Shown here: piece after piece, positions 22,770-31,834 of the stretch
Position numbering within the stretch: position 1 is the stretch's first letter
How the letters are laid out: each line of letters starts with the position of its first letter
Assembly: GCF_000209655.1 (NCBI RefSeq)
Contig: NC_015458.1
Location: 372,001 to 436,000, forward strand
Reading direction: 5' to 3'
DNA length: 64,000 nt
Origin: Pusillimonas sp. T7-7
GTDB lineage: Bacteria > Pseudomonadota > Gammaproteobacteria > Burkholderiales > Burkholderiaceae_B
Made by a program: the position numbers and the translations under genes
Notes under the pieces: model-generated
Databases searched by the model: none
Seen by the model: the letters and a program-made list of their open reading frames with translations, nothing else
What the model was told of the DNA's origin: nothing

Positions 22770-24911
22770 ATGCAATTTCATATCGAAGGCATGGACTGCG
22801 CAAGTTGCGTAGGCAAGATAGAAGCGGCTCTGGTGCGCATGCCAGGTATATCTGATGTCCGGCTTAACTTTGCCACCGAGAAGCTCGAACTGACGCTGGC
22901 GTCCGGTTCCGCCACTCAGCCCGGAGATATCGAAACAATCATCAAAAGCCTGGGCTTTGGCGTATCGGTGGCTGCCGATCAAAGTGCGACAGCAGGTAGC
23001 GTATCTGAAATCCCTGCGGCATCGGCCAGTCTGCGCTGGTGGCAAACCAGAAGGGGCAGACAGGTTGTCGGGCTCGGAATATTGATGGGTACTGCCTATG
23101 CGATGGCGCTGTTTTTTCCGGACTATGGTCAGTGGGTATTTGCCGCTGCCGTGCTTGCCGGAGTTTTCCCATTCGTACGCCAGGCGCTTACCTTGGCCAG
23201 AGCAGGTTCCCCATTCTCGATAGAGATGTTGATGTCTGTGGCTGCGTTGGGGGCTCTGTTCATAGGCGAAGCCGAAGAGGCGGCTGCCGTGGTCTTTCTG
23301 TTCTCGGTTGGTGAGCTGCTCGAAAGCGTGGCTGCAGGCCGGGCTCGCGCTGGTATCAGAGCTTTGGCATCACTGGTCCCACAGTCGGCAGTCTTGCTGG
23401 ATCCGCAAGGTGGGCAGCGTAATGTTCCCGTCGCCATGCTGCATGTGAATGATCGCGTGCTTGTGCGTCCTGGTGATCGCCTGCCGGCCGATGGCGTAAT
23501 TATCGAAGGCGCATCCAGTCTTGATGAATCTCCCATCACAGGCGAGTCCATTCCCTGTGCAAAAGCGCTGGGCGATAGTGTGTTCGCGGGTTCGATCAAC
23601 ATCGAAGGTGTTCTGCAGGTGCGCGTAGGCAAAACGACTGCCGACAATACGATTTCGCGCATTATCCATTTGGTCGAACAGGCACAGGCATCCAAATCGC
23701 CCACCGCTCGTTTCATTGAACAGTTCAGCCGCTATTACACGCCGGCGGTAATGGCTATCGCAGCGTTGACTGTGCTCGTACCGCCATTGGCAATGGGGGC
23801 GGACTGGGACACATGGATCTATCGCGGCTTGGCGCTGTTGTTGATTGCCTGCCCATGCGCACTTGTGTTGTCAACGCCGGCAGCCATCGCTTCGGGCCTG
23901 GCGGCCGGCACGCGTCGGGGCTTGCTGGTCAAGGGCGGTAATGCGCTGGAAATCATAGGCCGGGTCAATGCCATTGCGTTTGACAAGACCGGAACCCTGA
24001 CGGAAGGCAAGCCGCGCGTCACTGATGTAGTTGCCTTTGGGCAACAGAACCATGATGAAATATTGTCGCTTGCCGCCAGTGTGGAGTCCGGTTCCAGCCA
24101 CCCCCTGGCGCAAGCCATTGTGAACCATGCACGAGCTGCGAACATCTTGATCCCGGCGGCTGCTCAAGCGTCGGCCACTGCGGGCAAGGCAGTGCATGCA
24201 ACGGTAGCAGGGCGTATGCTGGCTGTCGGTTCTCCTGTATATGCCGTGGGGGTGGCAACGCTCTCGTCCGAGCAGTTCGCCCAAATCGAAACGCTCCAAA
24301 ATCAGGGCAAGACTGTATCGGTTCTGCTCGATGAGCAGAACCGCGCAGCGCTTGGCTTGCTTGCCCTGCGGGACGAACCCAGGCAAGACGCACAGCAAGC
24401 CTTGTCACGACTCAAAGCGATGGGTGTGCGCACAATCATGCTGACGGGTGATAACAGCCGTACTGCCCAGGCTATCGCGCATCGTCTGGGCATGGCATAC
24501 AAGGCTGAACTCTTGCCTCAAGACAAGCTTCGCTTGCTGGATGAGATGAAGTACAAGGACAAGGTTGCCATGGTGGGAGACGGCATCAATGATGCGCCGG
24601 CGCTGGCAACGGCAGATGTTGGCATAGCGATGGGTGGCGGTACCGATGTGGCTCTTGAAACGGCCGATGCTGCATTATTGAAAAATCGAGTCACGGATGT
24701 GGCTCACCTGGTTGCGCTATCTCGCGCAACCATGGCGAATATCCATCAGAACGTCGTGTTCGCCCTGGGCTTGAAGGGTGTGTTTCTGCTCACGACGGTG
24801 TTTGGCTTTACCGGATTGTGGGTGGCCGTGCTGGCCGACACGGGCGCAACGGCGCTTGTCACACTCAATGCATTGCGCCTGCTGCGCTTCAAGGGCACGC
24901 CTGGCATATAA
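22770..24911 (+). CDS. cadA: Zn/Cd/Pb-exporting P1B-type ATPase
   Basis: The 713-residue P1B-2 ATPase has an N-terminal metal-binding domain with EGMDCASC, the actuator motif TGES, CPC in ACPCALVLSTPAAI, DKTGT and [14 protein letters not shown]. The final helix pair has K in LGLKGVFLL and D in VLADTGATALV, which specify divalent soft metals and not copper. It exports Cd, Zn or Pb from the cytoplasm. AAGGAG lies nine bases before the ATG. It is divergent from the MerR regulator and 94 bases upstream of aqpZ. Confidence 0.95.
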   Translation: MQFHIEGMDCASCVGKIEAALVRMPGISDVRLNFATEKLELTLASGSATQPGDIETIIKSLGFGVSVAADQSATAGSVSEIPAASASLRWWQTRRGRQVVGLGILMGTAYAMALFFPDYGQWVFAAAVLAGVFPFVRQALTLARAGSPFSIEMLMSVAALGALFIGEAEEAAAVVFLFSVGELLESVAAGRARAGIRALASLVPQSAVLLDPQGGQRNVPVAMLHVNDRVLVRPGDRLPADGVIIEGASSLDESPITGESIPCAKALGDSVFAGSINIEGVLQVRVGKTTADNTISRIIHLVEQAQASKSPTARFIEQFSRYYTPAVMAIAALTVLVPPLAMGADWDTWIYRGLALLLIACPCALVLSTPAAIASGLAAGTRRGLLVKGGNALEIIGRVNAIAFDKTGTLTEGKPRVTDVVAFGQQNHDEILSLAASVESGSSHPLAQAIVNHARAANILIPAAAQASATAGKAVHATVAGRMLAVGSPVYAVGVATLSSEQFAQIETLQNQGKTVSVLLDEQNRAALGLLALRDEPRQDAQQALSRLKAMGVRTIMLTGDNSRTAQAIAHRLGMAYKAELLPQDKLRLLDEMKYKDKVAMVGDGINDAPALATADVGIAMGGGTDVALETADAALLKNRVTDVAHLVALSRATMANIHQNVVFALGLKGVFLLTTVFGFTGLWVAVLADTGATALVTLNALRLLRFKGTPGI

Positions 24912-25005
24912 CAACGTCATTTATTGTTAAGTAAGGCGCAAAATCGTCTTCTTGAATGCGAAGCCCCGATACACTTCGGCATGACTTGAACCAAGGGGGG
25001 CTGTC

Positions 25006-25704
25006 ATGTCACTCACGAAACGTTGTGGTGCTGAATTTTTCGGAACGTTTTGGCTGGTATTTGGCGGATGTGGCAGCGCCATATTCGCCGCCGCTTTTCC
25101 AGAACTGGGTATTGGTTTTGCAGGCGTCGCCCTGGCATTTGGCCTGACCTTGCTGACCATGTGCTATGCCATAGGCCATATCTCGGGTTGCCATATCAAT
25201 CCGGCTGTCACGTTCGGCCTGGTGGCCGGAGGGCGGTTTCCGGGCCGTGAGCTTGTACCTTATGTCGTTGCACAGGTATTGGGCGGCATCGTTGCCGGCG
25301 CGGTGCTTTATCTTATCGCCAGCGGCAAGATGGGCTTTGATGCAAGTAGCGGTTTTGCCTCGAACGGTTATGGCGAGCATTCGCCGGCCAATTATTCGCT
25401 CATGGCCGCCTTGGTCGCTGAAGTGGTACTGACCGCATTCTTTCTGCTTATTATCATGGGCGCCACCCACAAGCGCGCCCATGCGGGACTGGCTGGCGTT
25501 GCAATTGGCCTGTCGCTTACCTTGATACACCTGATCAGTATTCCTATTACCAACACTTCGGTGAATCCTGCGCGCTCCACCGGGGTTGCGCTGTTTCAAG
25601 GCAGTTGGGCGATTGATCAGCTGTGGCTGTTCTGGCTGGCGCCTATTGTCGGCGGCATCATCGGTGCATTGATTTATCGTGCGTTGCTTGCAAACGAGGA
25701 CTGA
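25006..25704 (+). CDS. aqpZ: Aquaporin Z
   Basis: The 232-residue protein has six transmembrane helices and two half-helices with NPA boxes, HINPAVTFG (residues 61-69) and SVNPARSTG (about 186-194). The His and Arg of a water-selective filter are present (CH-I-NPA context and NPAR), with small residues as in E. coli AqpZ. It equilibrates water across the inner membrane. An AAGGGGGG stretch precedes the ATG. It sits between cadA and a convergent minus-strand pair and appears to be a single gene. Confidence 0.95.
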   Translation: MSLTKRCGAEFFGTFWLVFGGCGSAIFAAAFPELGIGFAGVALAFGLTLLTMCYAIGHISGCHINPAVTFGLVAGGRFPGRELVPYVVAQVLGGIVAGAVLYLIASGKMGFDASSGFASNGYGEHSPANYSLMAALVAEVVLTAFFLLIIMGATHKRAHAGLAGVAIGLSLTLIHLISIPITNTSVNPARSTGVALFQGSWAIDQLWLFWLAPIVGGIIGALIYRALLANED

Positions 25705-25730
25705 GCGGCCGTGCACCCGCTGGCTGGACG

Positions 25731-25755
25731 AGCTGGCTGATCGCCAGCTTTGTTA
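25731..25755 (+). terminator. Intrinsic terminator after aqpZ
   Basis: The arms AGCTGGC (25731-25737) and GCCAGCT (25743-25749) form a perfect 7-bp stem with a 5-base loop and are followed by TTTGTT. It lies between aqpZ and the end of the convergent isomerase-type gene. Confidence 0.65.
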
Positions 25756-25782
25756 GGGTTCGTGGTTGCGGCAGATATCGGT

Positions 25783-26376
25783 TTAATCGGCTAGTGCGCG
25801 TTCCAGAAAATCCAGTCTGTCTTGGCCCCAGAACGGTTCGCCTTTGTATATATACCAGGGCGCACCGAACACTTGAAGCTCAGTTGCTTCTTGTGTGTAT
25901 TGTTCGTACAGATCGGCGCCTGCCTGGCGTCCGGCGTATAGTGCTGTGCCATGCAGGCCCGACTCATCGGCCACCTGAACCAGAGTGTCGGCGTTTGCGA
26001 TGTCCCGGTCTTCGACCCATACTGCGCGCAGCAAGTTGCCTGAAAGATTCAATGCACCTTCAGTATTGCTGTCCTTGATGGTTGCCGCGATCATCAAGGA
26101 CGCGTCGGTTTCGTCGACAGGGAAGAATTTGGGATGTATGTTCAGCGGCAAATTCAAGTATCTGGACCAGCGCTTCAGCTCGTTGATGCGATAGGCTTGG
26201 CGTTGCGGTGGGCGTTTGTCCAATGGCAAGCCGCCGGATATGGGAAAGATCTTGCCCAGGTCGGTGGGTTTGGGTTCAACGCTGGCGCCATGGCTTTTGG
26301 CCAGCGACAACAGGCGTTCATGGCCAAAATAAGTCCAGGGTGACTTTGGTGAAAAATAGTACTGGATGGTTTTCAT
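25783..26376 (-). CDS. DsbA-like oxidoreductase of the 2-hydroxychromene-2-carboxylate isomerase family
   Basis: The start at 26376 gives 198 residues. The protein has the kappa-GST/DsbA-like fold: N-terminal YYFSPKSPWTYFGHERL with a catalytic Ser where DsbA has CxxC, a helical insert, and the cis-Pro strand VFGAPWYIYKGEPFWGQDRLDFL near the end. Family members isomerise 2-hydroxychromene-2-carboxylate in naphthalene degradation or act on glutathione conjugates. No aromatic-degradation genes are nearby, so the substrate is unknown. AAGGGG precedes the start. An upstream extension is rejected because it overlaps the neighbouring gene. Confidence 0.88.
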   Translation of the reverse strand: MKTIQYYFSPKSPWTYFGHERLLSLAKSHGASVEPKPTDLGKIFPISGGLPLDKRPPQRQAYRINELKRWSRYLNLPLNIHPKFFPVDETDASLMIAATIKDSNTEGALNLSGNLLRAVWVEDRDIANADTLVQVADESGLHGTALYAGRQAGADLYEQYTQEATELQVFGAPWYIYKGEPFWGQDRLDFLERALAD

Positions 26377-26408
26377 GGGTGCCGCCCCTTTTGCTTGTTG
26401 GAAAGCAC

Positions 26409-26915
26409 TTACTGTACTCTTTTGGCGTGGTCGCTGTCTGGCTGTACCAGATAGATCAGCACCAGAATGATGGTGACGAAAAAGCGAAATGCCGACGGAA
26501 CCCCATTCCAGTGTTCCGACATCCACATGCCGAACCATTCTCCGCCCACCGACATGAAGCCCACCTGCCAGACAAGAAAGCCCAGGGTCAGCCCGGCTAT
26601 GGCCATGCTTTTTCCCCGGTTGAAATCGTGTGCAGACGACTTGGCCAGTCTTAGCAAACGCCAGGCCCCCAGCCAGCACAGGACGGCTGTAAGGGTTTCC
26701 AGAGCAATAATGAACAGATAGGCGGCATGGTGCAAGGCAGGCAACTGTATGGCGCGGTAATGGATGGTGGCGTTCGGAAGGATGGTATCCATTAGTAGCA
26801 CATGCTGCACGAAAGCAAAATTGCTGCTGTAGTCAGTGATATTGCCAAATGCCACCAGCGATGCAAAAAATGCAATGGCGGCAACAAGCAATATTTTTGA
26901 ATATCGAATAATCAT
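26409..26915 (-). CDS. DUF2165-family small integral membrane protein
   Basis: A 168-residue protein with four hydrophobic segments and the DUF2165 look: ILLVAAIAFFASLVAFGNITDY, FVQHVLLMDTI, ALETLTAVLCWLGAWRLL and GLTLGFLVWQVGFMSVGGEWFGMWMS. The function of the family is not known. GAGGAAAAC precedes the ATG at 26915. It is 32 bases upstream of the isomerase-type gene and probably co-transcribed with it. Confidence 0.85.
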   Translation of the reverse strand: MIIRYSKILLVAAIAFFASLVAFGNITDYSSNFAFVQHVLLMDTILPNATIHYRAIQLPALHHAAYLFIIALETLTAVLCWLGAWRLLRLAKSSAHDFNRGKSMAIAGLTLGFLVWQVGFMSVGGEWFGMWMSEHWNGVPSAFRFFVTIILVLIYLVQPDSDHAKRVQ

Positions 26916-27129
26916 GTTTTCCTCAAGACGCTGATCAGCCGTCCGGTAGACACGTGGCACGCGCGACAGGCTGCGGATTCTGCAATATGATGTATTTCAG
27001 GATACTAACTCAGCAACACGGCCTTTCTTGTGAAAATTGCCTTGGCTTTGGTGGGTGTGGGCCTCGCACTTGCTGGCATTGATCGTATTGGTTCTGCATT
27101 CCTGAATAATCAACCCCGAAGGAGTAACC

Positions 27130-27750
27130 ATGAAGAAGAGAATTTCCGTCATCCCACGCAATGTGTTGACTGCTGTCGTTCTGGCAACGGCCGGTCTGGC
27201 ACTCACCGCATGTACCACGACACTACCGCGCGACCAGAAAAGCCGGGCAGAAACCATTGAAGACATCAACACACGCTCAGATGCCGCTGTAAAACGGCTA
27301 TACGAGGTGGCGCCCGGCTCGCGAGAGCTGGTTTCCAACGCCGCCGGCGTGCTGATCTTCCCGAAAGTACTTGGCGCCAGCGTGCTTATCGGTGCGGAAC
27401 ATGGCGATGGCGTGCTAAGGGTCAAAGGCAAGAACCAGGGCTACTACACCACATCTAGCGGTTCTGTCGGATTACAACTGGGTGCGCAGTCCAAGGCCAT
27501 TATTTTCGTATTCAAGACCCAAGACGCCCTGGACAAGTTTCGTGCCAGTAACGGTTGGACCGCCGGTATCGACGCAACGGTTGCCGTCGCCAACGTCAGT
27601 GCCAATGGCTCTGTTGATTTGAACACCTTGAATGAACCGGTGGTTGGTTTTGTAATGACGAATGCCGGCTTGATGGCGGGCGTTTCGCTGGAAGGCACCA
27701 AAGTTCAGCGTCTTGAAGAAGGCGGCTCTGCCGCCTCGGGCGCCAAATAG
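27130..27750 (+). CDS. SYLF-domain (YSC84-like) lipoprotein
   Basis: The 206-residue protein has a lipoprotein signal (lipobox LTAC, Cys at about residue 28) and a SYLF domain that fills the rest. Recognisable stretches are AAGVLIFPKVLGASVLIGAEHGDGVL, YYTTSSGSVGLQLGAQSKAIIFVF and DATVAVANVSANGSVDLNTLNEPVVGFVMTNAGLMAGVSLEGTKV. SYLF domains bind lipids in eukaryotes; in bacteria these are abundant envelope lipoproteins of unsettled role. AAGGAG lies upstream of the ATG. It is a stand-alone gene before the T6SS cluster. Confidence 0.9.
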   Translation: MKKRISVIPRNVLTAVVLATAGLALTACTTTLPRDQKSRAETIEDINTRSDAAVKRLYEVAPGSRELVSNAAGVLIFPKVLGASVLIGAEHGDGVLRVKGKNQGYYTTSSGSVGLQLGAQSKAIIFVFKTQDALDKFRASNGWTAGIDATVAVANVSANGSVDLNTLNEPVVGFVMTNAGLMAGVSLEGTKVQRLEEGGSAASGAK

Positions 27751-27995
27751 CGCAGGGCCTGTATATTGACAATGGCTTAAGGCTGTCCTGTTGTGTGCGG
27801 GCTGGGCCACAGCGCTCAGCCCTGCCCAGGGCGGCTGGCGTATCCGCCTGTAGCGTTCCAGGTACAAGATATTAAATACTGTAATAAAAAGAACGTGTCA
27901 CATTCGCTACTTGCTGCCTGCCTAGAATTTCATCACTTTTAACAAGGGCCCGTCCATGACGGAGTTCTTGATTACTGCTATACAGATGAGATTCA
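27751..27995. other. Intergenic region before the T6SS cluster
   Basis: The 245 bases between the SYLF gene and tssA hold no gene. The left part is GC-rich with an imperfect GGGCTG/CAGCCC hairpin but no T-run; the right part (about 27868-27995) is AT-rich and is the likely promoter region of the first T6SS transcript. A TTGACA at 27766-27771 has no convincing -10 partner. Confidence 0.4.
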
Positions 27996-29048
27996 ATGGC
28001 TGCGCTTGCTGACCTATTCACTACCTTTGAGACGCCGTCTTCCTGCGGTGAAAACCTGGAGTACAGCCCGGAGTTCCTGGCTTTGCAGCAGGCGGTGGCC
28101 GGCAAACCCGAGCAACAGTTTGGTTCAACCATTATTCCTGAGCAGGCGCCCGATTGGGCCTTGATTGAACGCGAAGCCGCCGAACTGAGCGGGCGCACCT
28201 GCGATATCAGGATTATTGTGTTGCTGGCACAGGCCTGGACGGAGTTGAGGGGCTTGCCGGGTTTTGCCGACGGTATTCAGCTATTGGCCACTGTGCTGGA
28301 TCGCCATTGGGATCATGTATATCCATTGTTGATTCTTGACGACGAGCATGACCCCATGCCGCGCATGAATGCGCTGGTCGCATTGGGAGATACGCAAGGA
28401 ACCGCTCGCAGCGTACGCTCGGCGCCGCTGCTGCAGGGGGCTCATGGGCAGGTTTCGGTGCGAGAGGCCGAAGCTCTGCTGGACGGCAGCAAGACGCAGT
28501 CCGAAACCTATCCGGGTGGACGCCCCCGCCTGGTCGAGGCTTTACGCCATGCCCGCTTGCTGGAGGCGCCAGAGTTGTTGGCGGTTTCGCAGGCGCTGGT
28601 CGGACTGAAGGCTATTGAAGATACGGTGGGGTCCCGGATCGGATCCGAGTGGGTGCCGGACTTCATGAGTGTGCGGCGTACCTTGGGTGTGATTGCTGAT
28701 CTAACCGACGCGGCTGCCGAAGAAGCCCGGCAAGAGGCGTCGGCTTCTTCAGACGCTGATGAAGCCCCAGGACCAGCCGACAGCTTGCCAGTAGAGCAGT
28801 CGTCCAGTGCACGTCCGGTATCTGCTGGCGTCTGGCGTGAGGCTGTCATTCAAACCCGTGACGATGCGCTGCTGGCGCTTGAAAAAGCCTCTCTTTACTT
28901 TGAGCGCTACGAGCCCAGCCACCCCGCGCCTTTCCTGATACGCCGGGCGCAACAAACCATACCTCTGGATTTTTACGAAATGCTGAAGAACCTTGCTCCC
29001 CAGGGCCTGGATCAGTTTGAGGCCTGGGTGCCAAAAAGCGGAGCGTAA
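27996..29048 (+). CDS. tssA: TssA, T6SS baseplate/tail assembly cap protein
   Basis: A 350-residue protein. The ImpA_N domain covers roughly residues 1-200 (CGENLEYSPEFLALQQA, DWALIEREAAELSGRTCDIRI). A Pro/Glu/Ser linker at about 235-275 precedes a short C-terminal helical domain with RDDALLALEKASLYFERYEPSHPAPFLIRRAQ. TssA primes baseplate and sheath polymerisation. It is the first gene of the T6SS block, 60 bases before tssB. Confidence 0.93.
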   Translation: MAALADLFTTFETPSSCGENLEYSPEFLALQQAVAGKPEQQFGSTIIPEQAPDWALIEREAAELSGRTCDIRIIVLLAQAWTELRGLPGFADGIQLLATVLDRHWDHVYPLLILDDEHDPMPRMNALVALGDTQGTARSVRSAPLLQGAHGQVSVREAEALLDGSKTQSETYPGGRPRLVEALRHARLLEAPELLAVSQALVGLKAIEDTVGSRIGSEWVPDFMSVRRTLGVIADLTDAAAEEARQEASASSDADEAPGPADSLPVEQSSSARPVSAGVWREAVIQTRDDALLALEKASLYFERYEPSHPAPFLIRRAQQTIPLDFYEMLKNLAPQGLDQFEAWVPKSGA

Positions 29049-29108
29049 TGATGGCGTTTGCAGCCTTCTGCTCAAGTTCAATTAATAACCCTGCACAAGG
29101 AGTGTTGC

Positions 29109-29660
29109 ATGGCGACCAGTAAAAGTGGACAGAAATTTGTAGCGCGTAACAGGGCGCCACGCGTACAGATCGAGTATGACGTTGAGATTTATGGCGCGGA
29201 ACGCACCATAAATTTGCCTTTTGTCATGGGGGTTATGGCGGATCTGGCGGGCAAGTCGACGCAGCCTCAACCCGAGGTGGCCGAGCGCAAGTTCATGGAT
29301 GTCGATATCGATAATTTCGATGATCGCATGAAGGCCATCAAGCCAAGGGTGGCATTTCATGTGCCCAATACGCTTACGGGCGATGGCCAGTTGGCGGTCG
29401 ATATTGAATTCAACAGCATCAACGATTTCTCTCCTGCAACGGTAGCGAATAAGGTTGAGGCCTTGAAAGGCCTGCTGGATGCCCGCACGGAACTGGCCAA
29501 CTTGCTGACTTACATGGACGGCAAGACCGGTGCGGAAGAGTTGATAGGCAAGGTGCTGGAAAACCCGGCCCTGATGGGCGCCCTTGCTGCTGCCCCCAAA
29601 GCCCCGTCAGAGACGATCGAAGATAGCAGTGACGACGATCGCACCACTAAACAGGCTTGA
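29109..29660 (+). CDS. tssB: TssB, small contractile sheath subunit
   Basis: The start at 29109 (AAGGAG upstream) gives 183 residues. The VipA/TssB signature RVQIEYDVEIYGAERTINLPFVMGVMADLAG is followed by FMDVDIDNFDDRM and the C-terminal ELANLLTYMDGKTGAEELI. It pairs with TssC to form the contractile sheath that ClpV recycles. The last 20 residues are acidic and extra to the core. It lies 15 bases before tssC. Confidence 0.97.
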   Translation: MATSKSGQKFVARNRAPRVQIEYDVEIYGAERTINLPFVMGVMADLAGKSTQPQPEVAERKFMDVDIDNFDDRMKAIKPRVAFHVPNTLTGDGQLAVDIEFNSINDFSPATVANKVEALKGLLDARTELANLLTYMDGKTGAEELIGKVLENPALMGALAAAPKAPSETIEDSSDDDRTTKQA

Positions 29661-29675
29661 TACGGAATTCGCTTT

Positions 29676-31187
29676 ATGAACGCACAAACCCAGAACACCG
29701 CGCTGCAGGAATTGCCGGAAGATCTATACCTTGAACAGGCCGATGGTTTGTCGGCCTTGCTGCAAAAGGAATTCAAGCCGAAGACGGATCAGGCAAGAGA
29801 AGCCGTAGAACATGCCGTCAAAACATTGGCCCAGCAAGCGCTGGAGCATTCGGTAACCATGTCTTCCGACGCTTATCAGTCCATCCAGGCGATCATTGCC
29901 GAGATAGACAACAAGCTTTCTGAACAGATCAACCTGATTCTGCATCACGAGCAGTTCCAACAGCTGGAAGGCGCCTGGCGTGGCCTGCACTATCTGGTCA
30001 ATAACAGCGAAACCGATGAAATGCTGAAGATCAGGGCCATGTGCATTACCAAGAAGGAGCTGGGACGCACCCTCAAGCGCCATAAAGGCGTGGGCTGGGA
30101 TCAAAGCCCCATTTTCAAACGCGTATACGAAGAAGAGTATGGCCAGTTTGGCGGCGAGCCACTGGGCTGCCTGGTGGGTGACTACTACTTTGACCATAGC
30201 CCGCAAGATATCGAGCTGCTGGGTGAAATTGCCAAGGTCTCGGCCGCTGCGCACTGCCCCTTTATTTCAGGCGCGTCGCCTGATGTCATGCAAATGGATT
30301 CCTGGCAGGAACTGGCCAACCCACGAGATCTGACCAATATATTCACCAATACCGAGTATGCAGCCTGGCGCAGCCTGCGCGAATCAGAAGATTCACGCTA
30401 TGTGGGCTTGGCGATGCCGCGATTTCTGTCGCGGCTGCCTTATGGTGCCCGTACCAACCCGGTGGATGAGTTTGATTTTGAAGAGGAAACCGACGGCGCC
30501 AGCCACGATCGCTATACCTGGTCGAATTCCGCGTATGCGATGGCGGCCAACATCAACAGATCGTTCAAAGAATATGGCTGGTGCACCTCGATACGTGGAG
30601 TGGAGTCTGGCGGTGCGGTAGAGAATATGCTGTGCCACACCTTCCCGACGGATGACGGTGGCGTCGACATGAAGTGCCCCACCGAGATAGCCATTAGCGA
30701 CAGGCGCGAGGCCGAGCTGGCCAAGAGCGGCTTCATGCCGCTCGTGCATCGCAAGAACTCCGACTTCGCCGCCTTTATTGGAGCACAGTCACTGCAGAAG
30801 CCGGCCGAATACTACGATGCCGACGCCTCGGCCAATGCCCGCTTGTCAGCGCGGCTGCCGTATCTGTTTGCCTGCTGCCGCTTTGCGCATTACCTGAAGT
30901 GCATTGTTCGCGACAAGATTGGTTCGTTCCGCGAGCGCGACGACATGGAGCGCTGGCTGAATGACTGGATCATGAATTATGTGGATGGAGATCCGGTCAA
31001 TTCGTCACAGGAAACCAAGGCGCGCAAGCCATTGGCGGCCGCTGAGGTGCAAGTGCAAGAGCTGGAGGACAACCCAGGCTATTACTCTGCCAAGTTTTTT
31101 CTTCGACCTCATTATCAGCTTGAAGGGCTGACGGTCTCTTTACGGCTGGTGTCCAAACTGCCTTCGTTGAAACAGAACGACAGCTGA
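29676..31187 (+). CDS. tssC: TssC, large contractile sheath subunit
   Basis: A 503-residue VipB/TssC protein with all typical blocks: EQFQQLEGAWRGLHYLV, GEPLGCLVGDYYFDH, PRFLSRLPYGARTNPVDEFDFEEE, RSFKEYGWCTSIRGVESGGAVE and LNDWIMNYVDGDPVNSSQETKARKPL. It assembles with TssB into the sheath around the Hcp tube. Length is normal for the family. The stop is followed by a 93-base gap before hcp. Confidence 0.98.
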   Translation: MNAQTQNTALQELPEDLYLEQADGLSALLQKEFKPKTDQAREAVEHAVKTLAQQALEHSVTMSSDAYQSIQAIIAEIDNKLSEQINLILHHEQFQQLEGAWRGLHYLVNNSETDEMLKIRAMCITKKELGRTLKRHKGVGWDQSPIFKRVYEEEYGQFGGEPLGCLVGDYYFDHSPQDIELLGEIAKVSAAAHCPFISGASPDVMQMDSWQELANPRDLTNIFTNTEYAAWRSLRESEDSRYVGLAMPRFLSRLPYGARTNPVDEFDFEEETDGASHDRYTWSNSAYAMAANINRSFKEYGWCTSIRGVESGGAVENMLCHTFPTDDGGVDMKCPTEIAISDRREAELAKSGFMPLVHRKNSDFAAFIGAQSLQKPAEYYDADASANARLSARLPYLFACCRFAHYLKCIVRDKIGSFRERDDMERWLNDWIMNYVDGDPVNSSQETKARKPLAAAEVQVQELEDNPGYYSAKFFLRPHYQLEGLTVSLRLVSKLPSLKQNDS

Positions 31188-31280
31188 TTGGGCGGCAGCC
31201 AGTACCACGAAGCTGAGTGTGCCAGGCGGTCTTGAGCGGCGCTCATCATTTCTATCTTTAATTTTTTCCAGGGGTGTTTT

Positions 31281-31763
31281 ATGGCAGTAGATATGTTCAT
31301 GAAAATCGATGGCGCCAATGGCGAATCGAAGGATGCGAACCATAAGGATTGGACCGACATTCAATCGTTTTCCTGGGGCGCCACGCAGCCTGGCGCCATT
31401 ACCTCCGGCGGTGGTGGCGGCATCGGCAAGGCCAACTTCAATGATCTGCATGTGGTTGCCCGCATCGACAAGGCGGCGCCCGCTGTCATGAAGCATTGCG
31501 CCAACGGCAAGCATCTGAGCAAGATCGAGTTGTCGCTGTGCAAGGCTGGCGGCAGCCAGATCGAATACTCCAAGATCACGCTGGACGATGTACTGGTGAC
31601 TTCGGTACAGATTGCGGCAGACGACAAATCGGAAGCGGTATTGGTCAACTATGCCTTCCAGGCTGCCAAAGTCAAGCAGCAGTACTGGGAGCAGACGGAA
31701 TCGGGTGGCAAGGGCGCAGAAAGCCTGGTTGCCTGGGACATCAAGCAGAACAAAGAAGCTTAA
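31281..31763 (+). CDS. hcp: Hcp (TssD), T6SS tube protein
   Basis: The 160-residue protein fits the Hcp family: MAVDMFMKIDGANGESKD, HKDWTDIQSFSWGATQPG, FNDLHVVARIDKAAPAVMKHCANGKHL and LVNYAFQAAKVKQQYWEQ. Hexamers stack to form the inner tube and can carry effectors. There is no C-terminal effector extension. A strong terminator-like hairpin follows 13 bases after the stop, which would favour high Hcp output relative to the genes downstream. Confidence 0.97.
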   Translation: MAVDMFMKIDGANGESKDANHKDWTDIQSFSWGATQPGAITSGGGGGIGKANFNDLHVVARIDKAAPAVMKHCANGKHLSKIELSLCKAGGSQIEYSKITLDDVLVTSVQIAADDKSEAVLVNYAFQAAKVKQQYWEQTESGGKGAESLVAWDIKQNKEA

Positions 31764-31776
31764 GTAGAAAAAGCGG

Positions 31777-31815
31777 CCGGACGACAGGGCATATATGGCT
31801 TGTTGTCCGGTTTTT
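31777..31815 (+). terminator. Intrinsic terminator/attenuator directly after hcp
   Basis: The arms CCGGACGACA (31777-31786) and TGTTGTCCGG (31801-31810) pair over 10 bp with one G-T wobble, and five T follow (31811-31815). It sits inside a run of co-directional T6SS genes, 19 bases before tssE, so it probably acts as a partial terminator. Confidence 0.8.
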
Positions 31816-31834
31816 ACATTCAGAATGAACAGAT

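Noticed and set aside
25783..26679. Longer isomerase-type gene with a start at 26679
   Set aside because: The additional 101 residues lie over the DUF2165 gene and have no family similarity; translation should start at 26376.
27766..27794. Sigma-70 promoter before the T6SS cluster
   Set aside because: TTGACA is present but no acceptable -10 occurs at 16-18 bases.
31232..31258. Separate hcp promoter (TTGAGC / TATCTT)
   Set aside because: The spacer is only 15 bases and both boxes are weak, so I do not list it.
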